A stretch of 64,000 nucleotides of DNA from Mycobacteriaceae bacterium (lineage in GTDB: Bacteria > Pseudomonadota > Gammaproteobacteria > Burkholderiales > Burkholderiaceae_D), in NCBI GenBank assembly GCA_903970145.1, contig CAJCHO010000113.1:37457-101456 (forward strand), read 5' to 3'. The translations under genes were made by a program, and so were the position numbers. Positions 30,817-39,658 of the stretch are shown piece after piece. The notes under the pieces are model-generated. The model made no database searches. It saw nothing but the letters and a program-made list of their open reading frames with translations, and was not told the DNA's origin. The stretch's first letter is position 1. The number at the start of each line of letters is the position of its first letter.

Positions 30817-31425
30817 ATGCGCGTGCTTTTGATCGAGGATCATCCGCTTTTCGCGCGGGCCTTGTGTGACGAGATCGCGCGACTCGCGCCCAATGCGAGT
30901 ATCACGCAGGCGGTGTGCGCCGAAGACGCCGTAATCGCCCTGCGTGAGCCGGCGTTCGATCTGGTCCTGGTCGACCTTACTATCCCCGGTGCGCGCGGCC
31001 TGTCGCTGTTTCGCGAAATTCGCGCACGTTGCGATGCGCGCGTGGCCATCATCTCGGCCAATGACAATCCCGAAGTGGTGCAGACGGCCTATGCCGAACG
31101 GGCCGTCGGTTTCATCTCAAAAGCGTCGGATGTCGAGACCTTCAGCCAGGCTCTCTACCTGATCGTCTCGGGCGCGTCTTACTTTCCACCCTATGTGTAT
31201 TCGCGCGTAGGCGCCAATGTGAAGAAAGTGCAGTTGACTGAGCGTGAGCTGACGGTCATCCGCCTGATCGCAGAAGGCAAACAGAACAAGGAAATCGCAC
31301 GCGAACTGGACCTGGGTGTGCCGACCATCAAGAGCCATATCAAACACATTTACGCCAAACTCGGAGTGCGCACGCGGGTCGCTGCCACCCACAAGGCCGA
31401 GCAGATTGGCATCCTCGTCAATTGA
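30817..31425 (+). CDS. LuxR/NarL-type response regulator
   Basis: A 202-residue two-domain regulator. The receiver has the acidic pair E7/D8, phospho-acceptor D53 in LVLVDLTIPG and the conserved lysine K102. The GerE helix-turn-helix starts near residue 140 (LTERELTVIRLIAEGKQNKEIARELDLGVPTIKSHI), giving DNA binding. Its stop overlaps the start of the histidine kinase (TTGA), so the two are translationally coupled and almost certainly partners. Target genes are unknown; a diguanylate cyclase gene follows the kinase. Confidence 0.93.
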   Translation: MRVLLIEDHPLFARALCDEIARLAPNASITQAVCAEDAVIALREPAFDLVLVDLTIPGARGLSLFREIRARCDARVAIISANDNPEVVQTAYAERAVGFISKASDVETFSQALYLIVSGASYFPPYVYSRVGANVKKVQLTERELTVIRLIAEGKQNKEIARELDLGVPTIKSHIKHIYAKLGVRTRVAATHKAEQIGILVN

Positions 31426-32615
31426 ACTCGGACCCGGCCCCTGCCAAGCCGGCGCGGGTAGCGCCCGCGCCGACTCGTGATCCCAACGAATTCCGCTGGG
31501 GCATCCCGCAGCTTCACGAACAGATCATCAGTTCGTTCTGTCACGATCTGCGTCAGCCGCTCAATGCAGCCTTGCTGCGGCTAGCCGCCTTAAAGCTCGC
31601 GCACTCCAGTGGTGAAGATCGGGCGCTGCTCGAAGAGCTGCACCTGAATATGCGCGAGATCGCCAATATGAGCGAGTCGGTGTTTGACGCGATCCGCCTC
31701 TCGCATGACGCTATCGAACCCAGTCCGGTGGCGATCGCGCTCGACGAATTGCTGGGCCGAGTACGCTCTGATTTCGAATCTCTGGCGCAGCAGCGCGGAT
31801 TGCGCCTGACGGTGCGGCGCTGCGGATTTATCGTGGTGACCGATACGGCGCTGGTGACGCGCATCGTCGCTAACCTGGTTCAGAATGCTCTGCGTTATAC
31901 GCGCGCCGGTGGCGTGCTCGTCGCGGCGCGGCATCGGCGTGGCCAGCTCGTCATCGAAGTCTGGGACAGCGGTCCAGGTATCGCCCCAGAAGAAATCGAG
32001 ACGATTTTTCAGCCCTACGTGCGCGGTCGTGACCAGAGCCTTGAGCAGTCCATGCGGGGCAACTGCGGCGTAGGACTGTGGAATGGCCGCGAGTTCGCGC
32101 GCATCCTGCAGGGCACACTAGAGGTCAATTCACGCCTTGGCCGAGGCAGCGTGTTCCGCCTGACGCTACCGATTGAGGTCGAGACCGTGGCGAGCGTGCA
32201 TCAGCGCGCTCGTGCTGAACGCTGGGTCGATTCGGCACGGGTGGCCCTGGTGGTTTCGGATAATAGTCAGATGCTGGGTCTGCAGCGACTGGTTCTCTCA
32301 AGCGGGCGCACGCACATGTCGTTCAAGGATCCGCTTGCCCTGTTGACCTACCTGAACGACCCGATCAATCGTCCGGCCCTGATCATCATCGACCTGCAAA
32401 AGGGGCGCATCGAGACCAATTTTCTGGCTAAACTGGTCCTTGCCCGCCATCCTGAACTGCGCATTGCCGTATTGTTCGAGGATCTCGAGGGGGCCGAGGC
32501 GACGGCGCTGCGCGCAGCCGGGGTTAACGTAGTGGCGCCGCCGCTCACTCTTGCGACTCTCAATGACCTGATGCTTGCGCCAGGCGATGGCGGCCAAGCG
32601 TCCCCGGCCGCGTGA
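31422..32615 (+). CDS. Cytosolic hybrid histidine kinase with degenerate receiver domain
   Basis: A 397-residue kinase without membrane segments or a recognisable sensor domain. The H-box is SSFCHDLRQPLNA (H41), the N-box NLVQNALRYT (N155), the G1 box VWDSGPGIAPE (D182) and a G2-like GNCGVGLWNG. From about residue 272 there is a receiver-like fold with D324 in LIIIDLQKG, but the acidic pair is replaced by SDN and the conserved lysine is missing, so it may be a pseudo-receiver. The TTG start at 31422 overlaps the response regulator stop. Without its own sensor, the kinase may be controlled through a partner protein or its receiver-like end. Confidence 0.88.
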   Translation: MNSDPAPAKPARVAPAPTRDPNEFRWGIPQLHEQIISSFCHDLRQPLNAALLRLAALKLAHSSGEDRALLEELHLNMREIANMSESVFDAIRLSHDAIEPSPVAIALDELLGRVRSDFESLAQQRGLRLTVRRCGFIVVTDTALVTRIVANLVQNALRYTRAGGVLVAARHRRGQLVIEVWDSGPGIAPEEIETIFQPYVRGRDQSLEQSMRGNCGVGLWNGREFARILQGTLEVNSRLGRGSVFRLTLPIEVETVASVHQRARAERWVDSARVALVVSDNSQMLGLQRLVLSSGRTHMSFKDPLALLTYLNDPINRPALIIIDLQKGRIETNFLAKLVLARHPELRIAVLFEDLEGAEATALRAAGVNVVAPPLTLATLNDLMLAPGDGGQASPAA

Positions 32616-32875
32616 TTGGCAAAAGCAGCTCCCCCGAGCCGCTAGTAGCACCCCAGAGGTGATAATACTTTCATAATAATTGGCAGGGCACTCTGACTTT
32701 GCCGGGTCGCTGCCGTGTGCGGCGGCCGCAGATTCGGCCGGCGACCCAGCATTTTCGGTCCCGATCGAGCGTGTTTCCCCCTAGTTGGGGAAGGTTTTTG
32801 CGTTTGCCCAATCTGCTCAGTTTCGAACCCCCATGCCCGATACTATGGGATGGACATCACTCTGTGCGGCACGCC

Positions 32876-33808
32876 ATGAAGGTCTTGATTGTCGACGACG
32901 CGAAATCGAACGTGATGTTGATTTCGGCCATCATCCAGCGTGCCGGCCACCAGGTGGTCACCGCGGCGACGGGTGAGGAAGCGGTCGAGCAATTTCGCGA
33001 TCGGTCGCCCGACCTAGTGCTGATGGACGTGAACCTGCCTGGCATTGACGGTTACGAGGCTACCCGTCAGATCCGCGCGATCGGCGGTGAGGGCTGGATT
33101 CCCGTTATTTTTTTGAGCGGCTCGGACCAGTCGGTCGACATCGTGCGCGGTATCGAGGCAGGGGGTGACGACTATCTCACCAAGCCGATCGACGCGATGA
33201 TCCTGACGGCGAAATTTCGCGCCATGCAGCGCATTGCCGAGATGCGCCAGCAGCTCATCTCGGTTTCCAATCAGCTGCGCTCAAGCAATGAAGAACTCGA
33301 CCGGCTGGCAAGTCTTGATGGCCTGACCGGCATCCCCAACCGGCGCCTGTTCGATACGCGCCTGATGGCCAATCTTGTCCAGCACGCCAAAGACGGCTCT
33401 CCGCTGGCCTTGATTCTCGGCGATGTCGACTATTTCAAGCTCTATAACGATTCGCTCGGACATCAGTGGGGTGACGATTGCCTGCGCAAGGTGGCCGAAG
33501 CCATCAGCGGTGCCTTGTGGGACGAGCGGCATCTCGCGGCCCGCTACGGGGGCGAAGAATTCGTGGTGCTGCTGCCCGATACGACGGTCGACCACGCTGT
33601 CGCCATCGCCGAGGAGATTCGCGCCGCGCTTGAGGGACTCAAGCTAGGCCATCCCAAGTCGGCGGTCAGTCCCTACGTGACGCTCAGCCTTGGCGTCGCC
33701 GGGCTTGCCCGTGGTGAACCCACGCCGGTGGCCGATGTTTTTCTCGGTCGCGCCGATAAGGCGCTCTATCGCGCCAAGGAAGGCGGCCGTAATCGCGTGA
33801 CGACCTAG
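32876..33808 (+). CDS. Response regulator diguanylate cyclase (REC-GGDEF)
   Basis: A 310-residue protein joining a canonical receiver (D7/D8, phospho-acceptor D51 in LVLMDVNLPG, K103) through a coiled linker (about 118-145) to a GGDEF domain. The active-site motif is RYGGEEF (225-229), a functional variant; the residues at the usual RxxD inhibitory site read DERH, so product inhibition is probably absent. It is predicted to make cyclic di-GMP when phosphorylated, in the manner of WspR/PleD. The ATG at 32876 opens the receiver; the frame is open upstream but not protein-like. Its TAG stop shares a CTAG with the stop of gabT on the other strand. Confidence 0.93.
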   Translation: MKVLIVDDAKSNVMLISAIIQRAGHQVVTAATGEEAVEQFRDRSPDLVLMDVNLPGIDGYEATRQIRAIGGEGWIPVIFLSGSDQSVDIVRGIEAGGDDYLTKPIDAMILTAKFRAMQRIAEMRQQLISVSNQLRSSNEELDRLASLDGLTGIPNRRLFDTRLMANLVQHAKDGSPLALILGDVDYFKLYNDSLGHQWGDDCLRKVAEAISGALWDERHLAARYGGEEFVVLLPDTTVDHAVAIAEEIRAALEGLKLGHPKSAVSPYVTLSLGVAGLARGEPTPVADVFLGRADKALYRAKEGGRNRVTT

Positions 33809-35097
33809 TCCGCGCGAGCCGCGGCCATCGAAGCCTTGAGGATATCGATTGCCTCGCCAAACAGCTCGTCGCTGATGGTCAGCGGATAGAGAAAGCGAAT
33901 CACATTGGCGCCTGTCCCGCAGGTCAGAAGGATCAGGCCGCGTGCCATCGCCTCGGTTTGCACGCGCTTGGCAAATGCCGCGTCGGGCTCGTCACTGCCC
34001 GGCTTGTTCAATTCCATCGCGATCATGCTGCCCTGGCCGCGTACGTCGCTGATCCCCGCAAAGCTGGCGCGCAATCCGTCGAGCGCCGTGCGCAGGCGAT
34101 TGCCCAGCGTCTCGGAGCGCTCGAGCAGTTTTTCCTCCTGCATGACGTCGATGACAGCGAGCGCTGCCGCAAGGCCAATCGGACTGCCCGCGTAGGTGCC
34201 GCCCAGACCGCCGGGAGCGGCGGCGTCCATCACCTCTGCGCGCCCGATCACGGCCGATAGCGGGAAGCCGCCGGCCAGACTCTTGGCACTCGTGATCAGG
34301 TCGGGAATGACGCCGGAGTGCTCGATGGCGAACCACTTGCCGGTACGGCCAAAGCCGCTTTGCACCTCGTCGGCGATCAAGAGGATGCCGTGCTCATCGC
34401 ACAGCGCGCGCAGCGCCTGTAGAAATTGCGCCGGGGCGATATGAAATCCGCCTTCGCCCTGCACCGGCTCAATGATGATCGCCGCCACGCGCTTGGGATC
34501 GATGTCGGCCTTGAACAGCATGTGCAGGCCCTTGATCGCTTCCTTGACGCTCACGCCGTTGGCCGGGAAGGGTGCGTGCAGCACTTCGGCCGGCAAGGGT
34601 CCGAAGTTCAGCTTGTAGGGGGCGACCTTGCCGGTCAGCGCCATGCCCATCATGGTGCGTCCGTGGAAGGCACCCGAGAAGGCAATCACGCCGCTGCGAC
34701 CGGTCGCAGCCCGCGCAATCTTGACGGCGTTCTCCACGGCCTCGGCACCGGTCGAAACAAACATCGTCTTCTTGGCGAATTTGCCAGGCGCGAGCGCGTT
34801 GAGCTTTTCGGCGAGCGCTACATAGCTCTCGTAGGGCACAACCTGATAGCAGGTATGGGTGAAGGCTTCGAGCTGCGTAGCCACTGCGCGCAGCACCTTG
34901 GGGTGGCGATGGCCGGTGTTGAGTACACCGATGCCTCCGGCGAAATCGATAAAGCGCCGGCCTTCGACATCCCACAGGAGGGAGTTCTCGGCGCGCGCCG
35001 CGTAAAACGAAGCGAGGATGCCAACGCCGCGCGGCGTAGCTGCGCTCTTACGGGCCTCAAGGCTGGTGTTCGATCCGAAAGTAAGGGGTGCGTTCAT
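33805..35097 (-). CDS. gabT: 4-aminobutyrate aminotransferase
   Basis: A 430-residue class III PLP aminotransferase of the GabT/PuuE type. It converts GABA plus 2-oxoglutarate to succinate semialdehyde plus glutamate. The PLP lysine is K272 (SAKSLAGGFPL), with the STGAEAVENAVKIAR phosphate-binding region and DEVQSGFGRTGK aspartate. The ATG at 35097 has GAAGGAAA upstream. No succinate-semialdehyde dehydrogenase is next to it. It is divergent from the cupin-speB-puuB operon across 247 bp and ends tail to tail with the diguanylate cyclase, forming the left border of the polyamine island. Confidence 0.93.
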   Translation of the reverse strand: MNAPLTFGSNTSLEARKSAATPRGVGILASFYAARAENSLLWDVEGRRFIDFAGGIGVLNTGHRHPKVLRAVATQLEAFTHTCYQVVPYESYVALAEKLNALAPGKFAKKTMFVSTGAEAVENAVKIARAATGRSGVIAFSGAFHGRTMMGMALTGKVAPYKLNFGPLPAEVLHAPFPANGVSVKEAIKGLHMLFKADIDPKRVAAIIIEPVQGEGGFHIAPAQFLQALRALCDEHGILLIADEVQSGFGRTGKWFAIEHSGVIPDLITSAKSLAGGFPLSAVIGRAEVMDAAAPGGLGGTYAGSPIGLAAALAVIDVMQEEKLLERSETLGNRLRTALDGLRASFAGISDVRGQGSMIAMELNKPGSDEPDAAFAKRVQTEAMARGLILLTCGTGANVIRFLYPLTISDELFGEAIDILKASMAAARAD

Positions 35098-35344
35098 TGA
35101 GTTTCCTTCGCCGGCGGTGCGCACAGCAGGGTCTTAGAGAACCAATTCTAGCCAAGCCGTGGCCGTGATCCTAGGTCCACGTTTGGCAATTTGATGGGAG
35201 CCATTGTGCGCCGCGCATCGGGCGTTTTCAAAGCTTGCGGGAAGTGGCCCCATGTCCCGCGCAGCAAATGGATATGTTCGGCGTCGTTATTTCTCAGTAG
35301 AGTCCAGACACCCCGCAAGGATTGATCGGACGCAACGAACCACC

Positions 35345-35713
35345 ATGAATCAGGAAGCGGTTTCCATATTGATGTGCAGACCCGGCGCTGCGCCGACCGA
35401 GACCTTCGAGCCTGCTGCCGAGCGCATCGTGCATGGACCGGTCGTGCAGCGGATCTGGATTGACTACACCGATCCGAGTGGACAATTCTGCGTTGGCCGC
35501 TGGGAGTGCGACTCGGGCGCATGGCGCGTTATCTACACCGAGCACGAGTACTGCCGCATGTATGCGGGGCGCATCCGAATAACCGATGAAGCGGGTCAGG
35601 CGCGCGAGGTCGTCAAAGGTGACTCGTTTGTGGTGCCGGCCGGATTTCGCGGCGTCTGGGAAGTCCTCGAGCCGGCCGGCAAGGAATTTACCATCTATGA
35701 GTCGCACTCTTGA
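35345..35713 (+). CDS. Cupin domain protein (Cupin_3 / DUF861-like)
   Basis: A 122-residue single cupin. The beta-barrel core reads WECDSGAWRVIYTEHEYCRMYAGRIRITDE followed by KGDSFVVPAGFRGVWEVLEP, the pattern of the small EutQ-like/Cupin_3 proteins. One histidine and a few acidic residues are in place for a metal site, but catalysis cannot be claimed. Its stop overlaps the TTG start of the ureohydrolase gene (TTGA). Small cupins of this kind are often found beside gamma-glutamyl-putrescine pathway genes; whether they sense or bind an intermediate is unknown. Confidence 0.82.
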   Translation: MNQEAVSILMCRPGAAPTETFEPAAERIVHGPVVQRIWIDYTDPSGQFCVGRWECDSGAWRVIYTEHEYCRMYAGRIRITDEAGQAREVVKGDSFVVPAGFRGVWEVLEPAGKEFTIYESHS

Positions 35714-36654
35714 GTAGCAGCGACTATCCCTTCGCATCGCACGCGGGCTTCTTGCGGGCTCCCGGCGAAGCCCCCGGAGCGCGCTTTGGCGTGGCGGGAA
35801 TTGCATACGACGGCGCGACGACCAATCGACCCGGCGCGCGCTTTGGTCCGGCGGCGATTCGCCGTGCCAGTCACATGCTGTGCGACGCCGTCCATCCGCT
35901 GTGGGACATCGCACCAGGCACTGCGCTGGTGGATTTTGGCGATCTCGATCTGCCAACTACGAGCCTCGCGTCGCTGCGGGTAGCGCTCGAGACAGCCGCG
36001 CCACGGCTCATCGGAGCACATCACATGTGCTGGCTCGGCGGTGACCACTCGGTGACCCTGTCGCTGCTGCGCGCCTATCGCCAGGTTTACGGACAGGCGC
36101 TGGCGCTGGTGCATTTCGATGCGCACTGCGACACCTGGGAGGATCATTTTGGCGAACCGTCCGGACATGGCACCTGGGTGCGCGAGGCGTACGCAGAAGA
36201 GCTGATCGTGCCACAGGCGTGCATCCAGATCGGTATCCGTTCGCCGGCCGCGCGCGCGGATCGCGAATTCGTGCGCCAGCAGGGCGGTGCGGTCCACGAG
36301 GCGCGCGCCTTGCGCGGCGCCGAAAGCGCGGCGCAGTTGCATCCGATCATCGAGGACGTGCGCGAGCGTGTTCGCAAGGCGGGCAGTCCACCGCTTTACC
36401 TGACGCTTGACATCGATTGCCTCGACCCGGCGTTCGCACCCGGCACGGGCACCCCGGAAGTGGCGGGCTTGTCGAGCGCACAACTGGCCACGCTCATCGA
36501 GGGCCTCGTCGATTTACCCTTTGTCGGCATGGATTGCGTCGAAGTGGCGCCAGCTTATGACCACGCTGAATTGACCAGTCTGGCTGCCGCTCAGATGGTC
36601 TGGACCTATCTATGCGCCCGTCTGGCCCATGCCGATAGCGCGGAGCTGCCATGA
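35710..36654 (+). CDS. Agmatinase-family ureohydrolase
   Basis: A 314-residue ureohydrolase. The binuclear manganese ligands are readable: H113 in GGDHS, D137, H139 and D141 in HFDAHCDTW, and D234/D236 in LDIDCLDPAF; HGTWVREA forms the substrate loop. The family splits guanidino compounds to an amine plus urea. Agmatinase (agmatine to putrescine) is most likely given the neighbouring putrescine genes, with guanidinobutyrase (to GABA) a real alternative since GabT is divergent. Start is TTG at 35710, coupled to the cupin gene; puuB starts within its stop (ATGA). Confidence 0.9.
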   Translation: MSSSDYPFASHAGFLRAPGEAPGARFGVAGIAYDGATTNRPGARFGPAAIRRASHMLCDAVHPLWDIAPGTALVDFGDLDLPTTSLASLRVALETAAPRLIGAHHMCWLGGDHSVTLSLLRAYRQVYGQALALVHFDAHCDTWEDHFGEPSGHGTWVREAYAEELIVPQACIQIGIRSPAARADREFVRQQGGAVHEARALRGAESAAQLHPIIEDVRERVRKAGSPPLYLTLDIDCLDPAFAPGTGTPEVAGLSSAQLATLIEGLVDLPFVGMDCVEVAPAYDHAELTSLAAAQMVWTYLCARLAHADSAELP

Positions 36655-37973
36655 GCTTTCAAACTTCTTCTGCGGCCGCGCGCGAAGCCCTACGCATCGC
36701 CGGCAACTGCTACTACGACAGCACCATCGCCAGGCCCAGTGCGCGCGCGCCGCTGACGGGCGACACAACGGCCGACGTGGTCGTGATCGGGGCGGGATTT
36801 GCAGGCTTGTGGTCTGCACTGGAGTTGGCGCGCCGCGGTCGCAAGGTCGTCGTTCTCGAAGCCGGGCGGATGGCGGGGGCGGCATCCGGGCGCAACGGTG
36901 GCCAGGTACTGCCGGGGTTTAGCTGTGGTCTGGAGGTCATCACCGCGCAGCTCGGCGCGCCTGCCGCGCGACGCGCCTGGGATCTCTCGATCGAAGGCAT
37001 GGAGATGGTCCGTGATCGCGCCCAGGCGGCGGGCACCGATTGCGACTTCACCCCGGGCTGGATGCTTTTGGCCGCGCGCGCCCACCACATCAAGGATCTG
37101 AAGGCCTGGCATGAGCAGATGAGCACCACGCTCGCCTACGGGTCCCATGTGCGCTTTGTCGCCGGAAGCGAGCTTGCGACCTACACCGCAAGTAAGGCCT
37201 ACCACGCAGCCATCGTCGATGACTTCGCTGCACACTTGAATCCGCTCAAGTTCGCCCTGGCGCTGGCAGCTGACTGCCTGGCGGCCGGAGTGGAGATTTT
37301 CGAGAACAGTGCGGCGACAGCAATCGAAAGTGGCAGCCCCAACCTGGTGCGTGTCGGCCCTGTCACGGTGCGCGCAACCCACGTCATTGTCGCTGCCAAT
37401 GTCTTCATTGATAGCCTCGTTCAGCCGGTGGCCGGTCACGTCATGCCGGTTGGCAACACCATCATCGCCACCGAAGCGCTGGCACCGGAGCTGGTTGAGA
37501 GCCTGCTGTACCGGCGCTACGCCTGCTGCGATACCAATTTTCTGCTGGACTATTACAAGATCACGCCGGATAGAAGAATGCTATGGGGCGGAGGCTCAAC
37601 CTATATGCGCCACGACAGCGAGAATCGGGTTGCCAGCCTGCGTGCCAAAATGGTCAGGATGTATCCGCAGTTGGCTCAGGCCCGAGTCGAATTCACCTGG
37701 GGCGGTCTGATCGACGTGACCATGTCACGTGCTCCCGACTTTGGCATGCTCGCCCAAAACGTCGTCTACCTGCAGGGTTTTAGCGGTCACGGTGTGAACG
37801 TCACCGCGATTGCCGGGCGGCTCGCTGCCGAGGCGCTGTGTGGACAGAGTGAGCGATTTGCGCTGCTCGCTGCGATTGCCCACCGCAATTTTCCTGGCGG
37901 CCCCTACCTGCGCCGCCTTGGGCTGTCACTGGGGACCTGGTACTACCGCGCCCGGGATGCTCTCACGCGCTAG
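36651..37973 (+). CDS. puuB: Gamma-glutamylputrescine oxidoreductase-like FAD enzyme (PuuB)
   Basis: A 440-residue DAO-fold flavoenzyme. The dinucleotide-binding motif VVVIGAGFAGLWSALELARRG begins near residue 43; GRNGGQV (around 83) and the C-terminal LQGFSGHGVNVTAIAGR are typical of PuuB/OrdL. PuuB oxidises gamma-glutamylputrescine to the aldehyde with release of ammonia and hydrogen peroxide. It overlaps the ureohydrolase stop by 4 bp. Its 3' end overlaps the last 48 bp of the MocR-type regulator on the opposite strand. Related OrdL-type amine oxidases with other substrates cannot be excluded. Confidence 0.88.
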   Translation: MSFQTSSAAAREALRIAGNCYYDSTIARPSARAPLTGDTTADVVVIGAGFAGLWSALELARRGRKVVVLEAGRMAGAASGRNGGQVLPGFSCGLEVITAQLGAPAARRAWDLSIEGMEMVRDRAQAAGTDCDFTPGWMLLAARAHHIKDLKAWHEQMSTTLAYGSHVRFVAGSELATYTASKAYHAAIVDDFAAHLNPLKFALALAADCLAAGVEIFENSAATAIESGSPNLVRVGPVTVRATHVIVAANVFIDSLVQPVAGHVMPVGNTIIATEALAPELVESLLYRRYACCDTNFLLDYYKITPDRRMLWGGGSTYMRHDSENRVASLRAKMVRMYPQLAQARVEFTWGGLIDVTMSRAPDFGMLAQNVVYLQGFSGHGVNVTAIAGRLAAEALCGQSERFALLAAIAHRNFPGGPYLRRLGLSLGTWYYRARDALTR

Positions 37974-39482
37974 TAGCGCCCCATCCAGAGCGCCGCTGAT
38001 GACTGCGGCCAGGCGCTCCGCCCAGAGGGCCACGTTGGCCGTGGCAACGTAGGCAAAGCCGGCTACCAGTCCTGGTCGCCGATTCGCATCGGTCAGGAAA
38101 TAATCCGACAGCGCACGTACCGTGATTTGCTCACGGGCGGCCGCGGCGACGATTGCGTGGTCGTCGCTGCCTGGGGGCAGATAGATCACCAGGTTCATGC
38201 CGGCGTTGCTGTGCGAGAGCTGTACGCGACCAGGCAGGTGCTTGTCGAGAGTCGCGCGCAACAGGGCGCGGCGTTCGCCGTAAATGACGCGCATGCGACG
38301 GATGTTGGCCTCGAAATGACCCTCGTCGATGAATTCGGCGAGCGCGGCTTGCATGGCCAGCTGGCCCGGCCGAAACAGGTCATACAGACCGATGCGAAAG
38401 CGTGCGATCAGGTCATCGGGTACCACGACATAGGCGAGCCGGACACCTTGGTACATGACCTTGGAAAAAGTGCCCAGATAGAGCACCCGCTGTCCCACAT
38501 CCATGCCCTGCAGGGAGGGAAGCGGCCGCCCTTCATAGCGGAACTCGCTGTCATAGTCGTCCTCGAGCACCCACGCCTGTCGTTCGGCCGCAAAATCGAG
38601 CAATTTTCGGCGTCGCTCGAGACTCATGACCGCGCCGCTGGGATACTGATTCGAGGGTGTTGCATAGATGATGCGCGGACGCGTCTGCCAGTCCAGCAGC
38701 GTGGGCGCGATGCCATTGCCGTCAACGGCGATCGGCCGCACCGACAGTCCCGCCGATTCCATGGCGCGCTGCGCGCCCCAGTAGCACGGGTCTTCAAGCC
38801 AGACTTCGTCGCCATGATCGGCCAATAAGCGCGCGCACAGGTCCAAGGATTGCTGGGTGCTGGAAGTAATGAGCACCTGTTCGGGCGTCACGTTTACCGA
38901 GCGCGACACCTGCACGTAGCGCGCGATGGCATTACGCAGCGGCAAATAGCCGCCGGGTTCGCCACAATCGAGCAGGTCCGGGCGGGCGCTGCTGAGATAT
39001 TTCTTGGTTAGCTGATTGAGGTGTTTGAAGGGCAGGGTCTCGTAGTCGAGCGGACCGGGTGCAAAGGGCTGAACCTCGAGTTCTGCATAACCGGAGACGG
39101 CGGTCAAACGGGTGCCGCGTCTGGAAAGCGCGCGTGGCTCGCGCGCTGGCGCCGCCACTTGCTGCTTGGGTGCGCGAACCGAAGTACGTGGCGCGCGAAC
39201 CCGCACATGCTCGGGCAGATTGGCGCACACATAGGTGCCACTGCCAATGCGCGCCTCGACATAGCCCTCGGCGAGCAACTGGTCGATCGCCGAGACCACC
39301 GTATTGCGTGACATGTTCAAGTCACGCGCCAAGTCTCGTGAGGACGGCAAACGCGCTCCCGCGGGCAGCACCGCCCCGACGATGGCGTCGCGGATTGCCT
39401 CAAAGATGCGTCGGCGCAAAGGCAGATCGCCGTTTTGCGTCAGCTCGATCAACAGCAGCTCGGACAGGGAAAGCGCACGCAT
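37926..39482 (-). CDS. MocR/PdxR-type GntR regulator with aminotransferase domain
   Basis: A 518-residue fusion: a GntR winged helix (about residues 5-75, with LPSSRDLARDLNMSRNTVVSAIDQLL) and, after a basic linker, a class I aminotransferase-like domain with the PLP-lysine region LGTFSKVMYQGVRLAYV. Such MocR proteins sense PLP or amino compounds and control, for example, GABA use (GabR). Here it sits between the two halves of the polyamine island and divergently from ald, so control of these genes in response to GABA or an aminoaldehyde is the natural guess. ATG at 39482 chosen; the frame is open upstream to 39554. Confidence 0.88.
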   Translation of the reverse strand: MRALSLSELLLIELTQNGDLPLRRRIFEAIRDAIVGAVLPAGARLPSSRDLARDLNMSRNTVVSAIDQLLAEGYVEARIGSGTYVCANLPEHVRVRAPRTSVRAPKQQVAAPAREPRALSRRGTRLTAVSGYAELEVQPFAPGPLDYETLPFKHLNQLTKKYLSSARPDLLDCGEPGGYLPLRNAIARYVQVSRSVNVTPEQVLITSSTQQSLDLCARLLADHGDEVWLEDPCYWGAQRAMESAGLSVRPIAVDGNGIAPTLLDWQTRPRIIYATPSNQYPSGAVMSLERRRKLLDFAAERQAWVLEDDYDSEFRYEGRPLPSLQGMDVGQRVLYLGTFSKVMYQGVRLAYVVVPDDLIARFRIGLYDLFRPGQLAMQAALAEFIDEGHFEANIRRMRVIYGERRALLRATLDKHLPGRVQLSHSNAGMNLVIYLPPGSDDHAIVAAAAREQITVRALSDYFLTDANRRPGLVAGFAYVATANVALWAERLAAVISGALDGALLARESIPGAVVPGPQ

Positions 39483-39501
39483 GATTTCTAGTGATGACGG
39501 C

Positions 39502-39512
39502 CAGACGGTCTG
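39502..39512. promoter_or_regulatory. Short inverted repeat upstream of the MocR-type gene
   Basis: CAGACGGTCTG is an 11-bp interrupted palindrome 20 bp before the regulator's start codon. It may be an autoregulatory site, but it is short and I see no second copy. Confidence 0.25.
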
Positions 39513-39618
39513 TTTTCTCCCCTCCCGCGGCCTGCTGTGCGCTGGCGCAAACACAACAGTGGACTCATGCCAGTTTCTTCAAATGGCACTTTGTAAGCCG
39601 GAGCGACTGTTTTACCTT

Positions 39619-39648
39619 ATGACAATTCTGATTCACCCACGCTTATAG
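39619..39648 (+). promoter_or_regulatory. Putative promoter of ald, nearly leaderless
   Basis: ATGACA (39619-39624), an 18-bp spacer and TTATAG (39643-39648) end 10 bp before the GTG start codon of ald, which would leave only a few untranslated bases. Upstream of the GTG there is only a weak AGGT. Confidence 0.4.
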
Positions 39649-39658
39649 GTCAAAAATC

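Noticed and set aside
35300..39566. A shared TGGACTC heptamer in the gabT/cupin and MocR/ald intergenic regions (35300-35306 on minus, 39560-39566 on plus)
   Set aside because: With two regions of 176 and 247 bp, several shared heptamers are expected by chance, and the surrounding bases do not match.
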